Below, piece after piece: positions 63,696 to 64,000 of a DNA stretch of 64,000 bases. Position 1 is the stretch's first letter. Each line of letters begins with the position of its first letter. The stretch comes from Kineococcus sp. NBC_00420 (GTDB lineage: Bacteria > Actinomycetota > Actinomycetes > Actinomycetales > Kineococcaceae): assembly GCF_036021035.1 (NCBI RefSeq), contig NZ_CP107930.1, positions 4,612,006-4,676,005 on the forward strand, in the 5' to 3' direction. The notes beneath the pieces were generated by a model. It was given only the letters and a program-made list of their open reading frames with translations, searched no databases and was not told where the DNA came from. The position numbers and the translations under genes were made by a program.

Positions 63696-64000
63696 GTGCT
63701 CGCCACGTTCGTCATCGGACTGCGTGAAGGCCTCGAAGCCTCCCTCATCGTCGGGATCGTCGCCGCCTTCCTCGTCCAGCGCGGGCAGCGTCGTGCGCTG
63801 CGCTCCGTGTGGGCGGGGGTCGTGCTGGCCGTGCTCCTCTGCGTCGGGGCCGCCGCCGCCCTGCAGGTCGCGACGCAGCAACTCCCGCAGCGCCAGCAGG
63901 AACAGCTCGAGACCGTCCTGGCCCTGGTCGCCGTCGCGATGGTCACCTACATGATCGTCTGGATGACCCGCCACGCCCGCTCCATGAGGTCCGACCTCGA
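63696..64000 (+). CDS. efeU: FTR1-type iron permease, partial (3' end outside window)
   Basis: First 101 residues visible. VIGLREGLEASLIVGIVAAF contains REGLE, the iron-binding motif of FTR1/EfeU permeases; two more hydrophobic segments follow (VWAGVVLAVLLCVGAAAALQV and LETVLALVAVAMVTYMIVWM). High-affinity ferrous/ferric iron uptake at the membrane, probably with efeO and efeB beyond the window. GTG start with GGAGGAG 6 bases upstream. Iron-boxes upstream suggest repression by a DtxR/IdeR protein when iron is plentiful. Confidence 0.9.
   Translation, partial: MLATFVIGLREGLEASLIVGIVAAFLVQRGQRRALRSVWAGVVLAVLLCVGAAAALQVATQQLPQRQQEQLETVLALVAVAMVTYMIVWMTRHARSMRSDL

Overview
The window is dense, very high-GC DNA with GTG starts, 1 to 4 base gene overlaps and a clear actinobacterial core gene set. 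These include phoH, ybeY, an HlyC/CorC-type protein and era in one block, then recO, uppS, ppc, zur next to glyS, dusB with dgt, dnaG, and an actinobacterial leuA with its leader peptide. Many genes have a TANNNT box 6 to 7 bases before the start codon and no Shine-Dalgarno, the usual look of leaderless transcripts in this phylum. A Kineococcus-like actinomycete is my best guess; that is inference, not an identification.

Layout. 1-5 kb: the N-terminal part of a PhoD phosphatase, a class IV aminotransferase, a GMC oxidoreductase broken by an internal deletion and frameshift, and a Gfo/Idh/MocA oxidoreductase. 5-12 kb: the phoH-ybeY-CBS protein-era block, a membrane-anchored alkaline-phosphatase-like protein and an MBL-fold hydrolase. 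12-16.5 kb: three aldo/keto reductases, a divergent LysR regulator and a trans-aconitate methyltransferase. 16.5-20.2 kb: a glucarate catabolic operon in which two glucarate-dehydratase-type enolases flank a 5-dehydro-4-deoxyglucarate dehydratase. 20.3-21.2 kb: a Uma2-type nuclease and a DUF262 relic.

21.2-28.2 kb: leuL-leuA, a GGDEF protein, recO, a serine hydrolase, a histidine phosphatase and uppS. 28.2-33.7 kb: ppc, hup, zur and glyS. 33.7-38.9 kb: a MerR regulator, a BenE-type transporter, and a four-gene ABC exporter/two-component operon. 38.9-40.1 kb: an AbiEi/DUF559-type gene framed by two inverted copies of a hairpin repeat. 40.1-49.4 kb: a LacI regulator with a tandem operator, a small Usp-like protein, dusB, dgt, two septum-formation-type membrane proteins, metY with a CoA-binding protein, dnaG and tRNA-Asn. 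49.5-51.6 kb: an XdhC-type protein, tRNA-Met, a small arginine-for-tryptophan ORF and a thioredoxin-like protein.

51.7-62.2 kb is the most coherent accessory system: a fucoside-use locus. An ABC importer (two permeases and a lipoprotein) and a GH95 alpha-L-fucosidase lie on the plus strand. A KduD-like SDR, a zinc alcohol dehydrogenase and an L-fuconate dehydratase lie on the minus strand, beside a divergent FadR-type GntR regulator. The palindrome CATC-W-GATG recurs (one copy imperfect) at the importer promoter, inside a small leader ORF ahead of the importer, and on both sides of the fuconate dehydratase/regulator gap. This suggests one regulon 10 kb wide. The window ends with ilvA and the start of an FTR1/EfeU iron permease preceded by DtxR/IdeR-like boxes.
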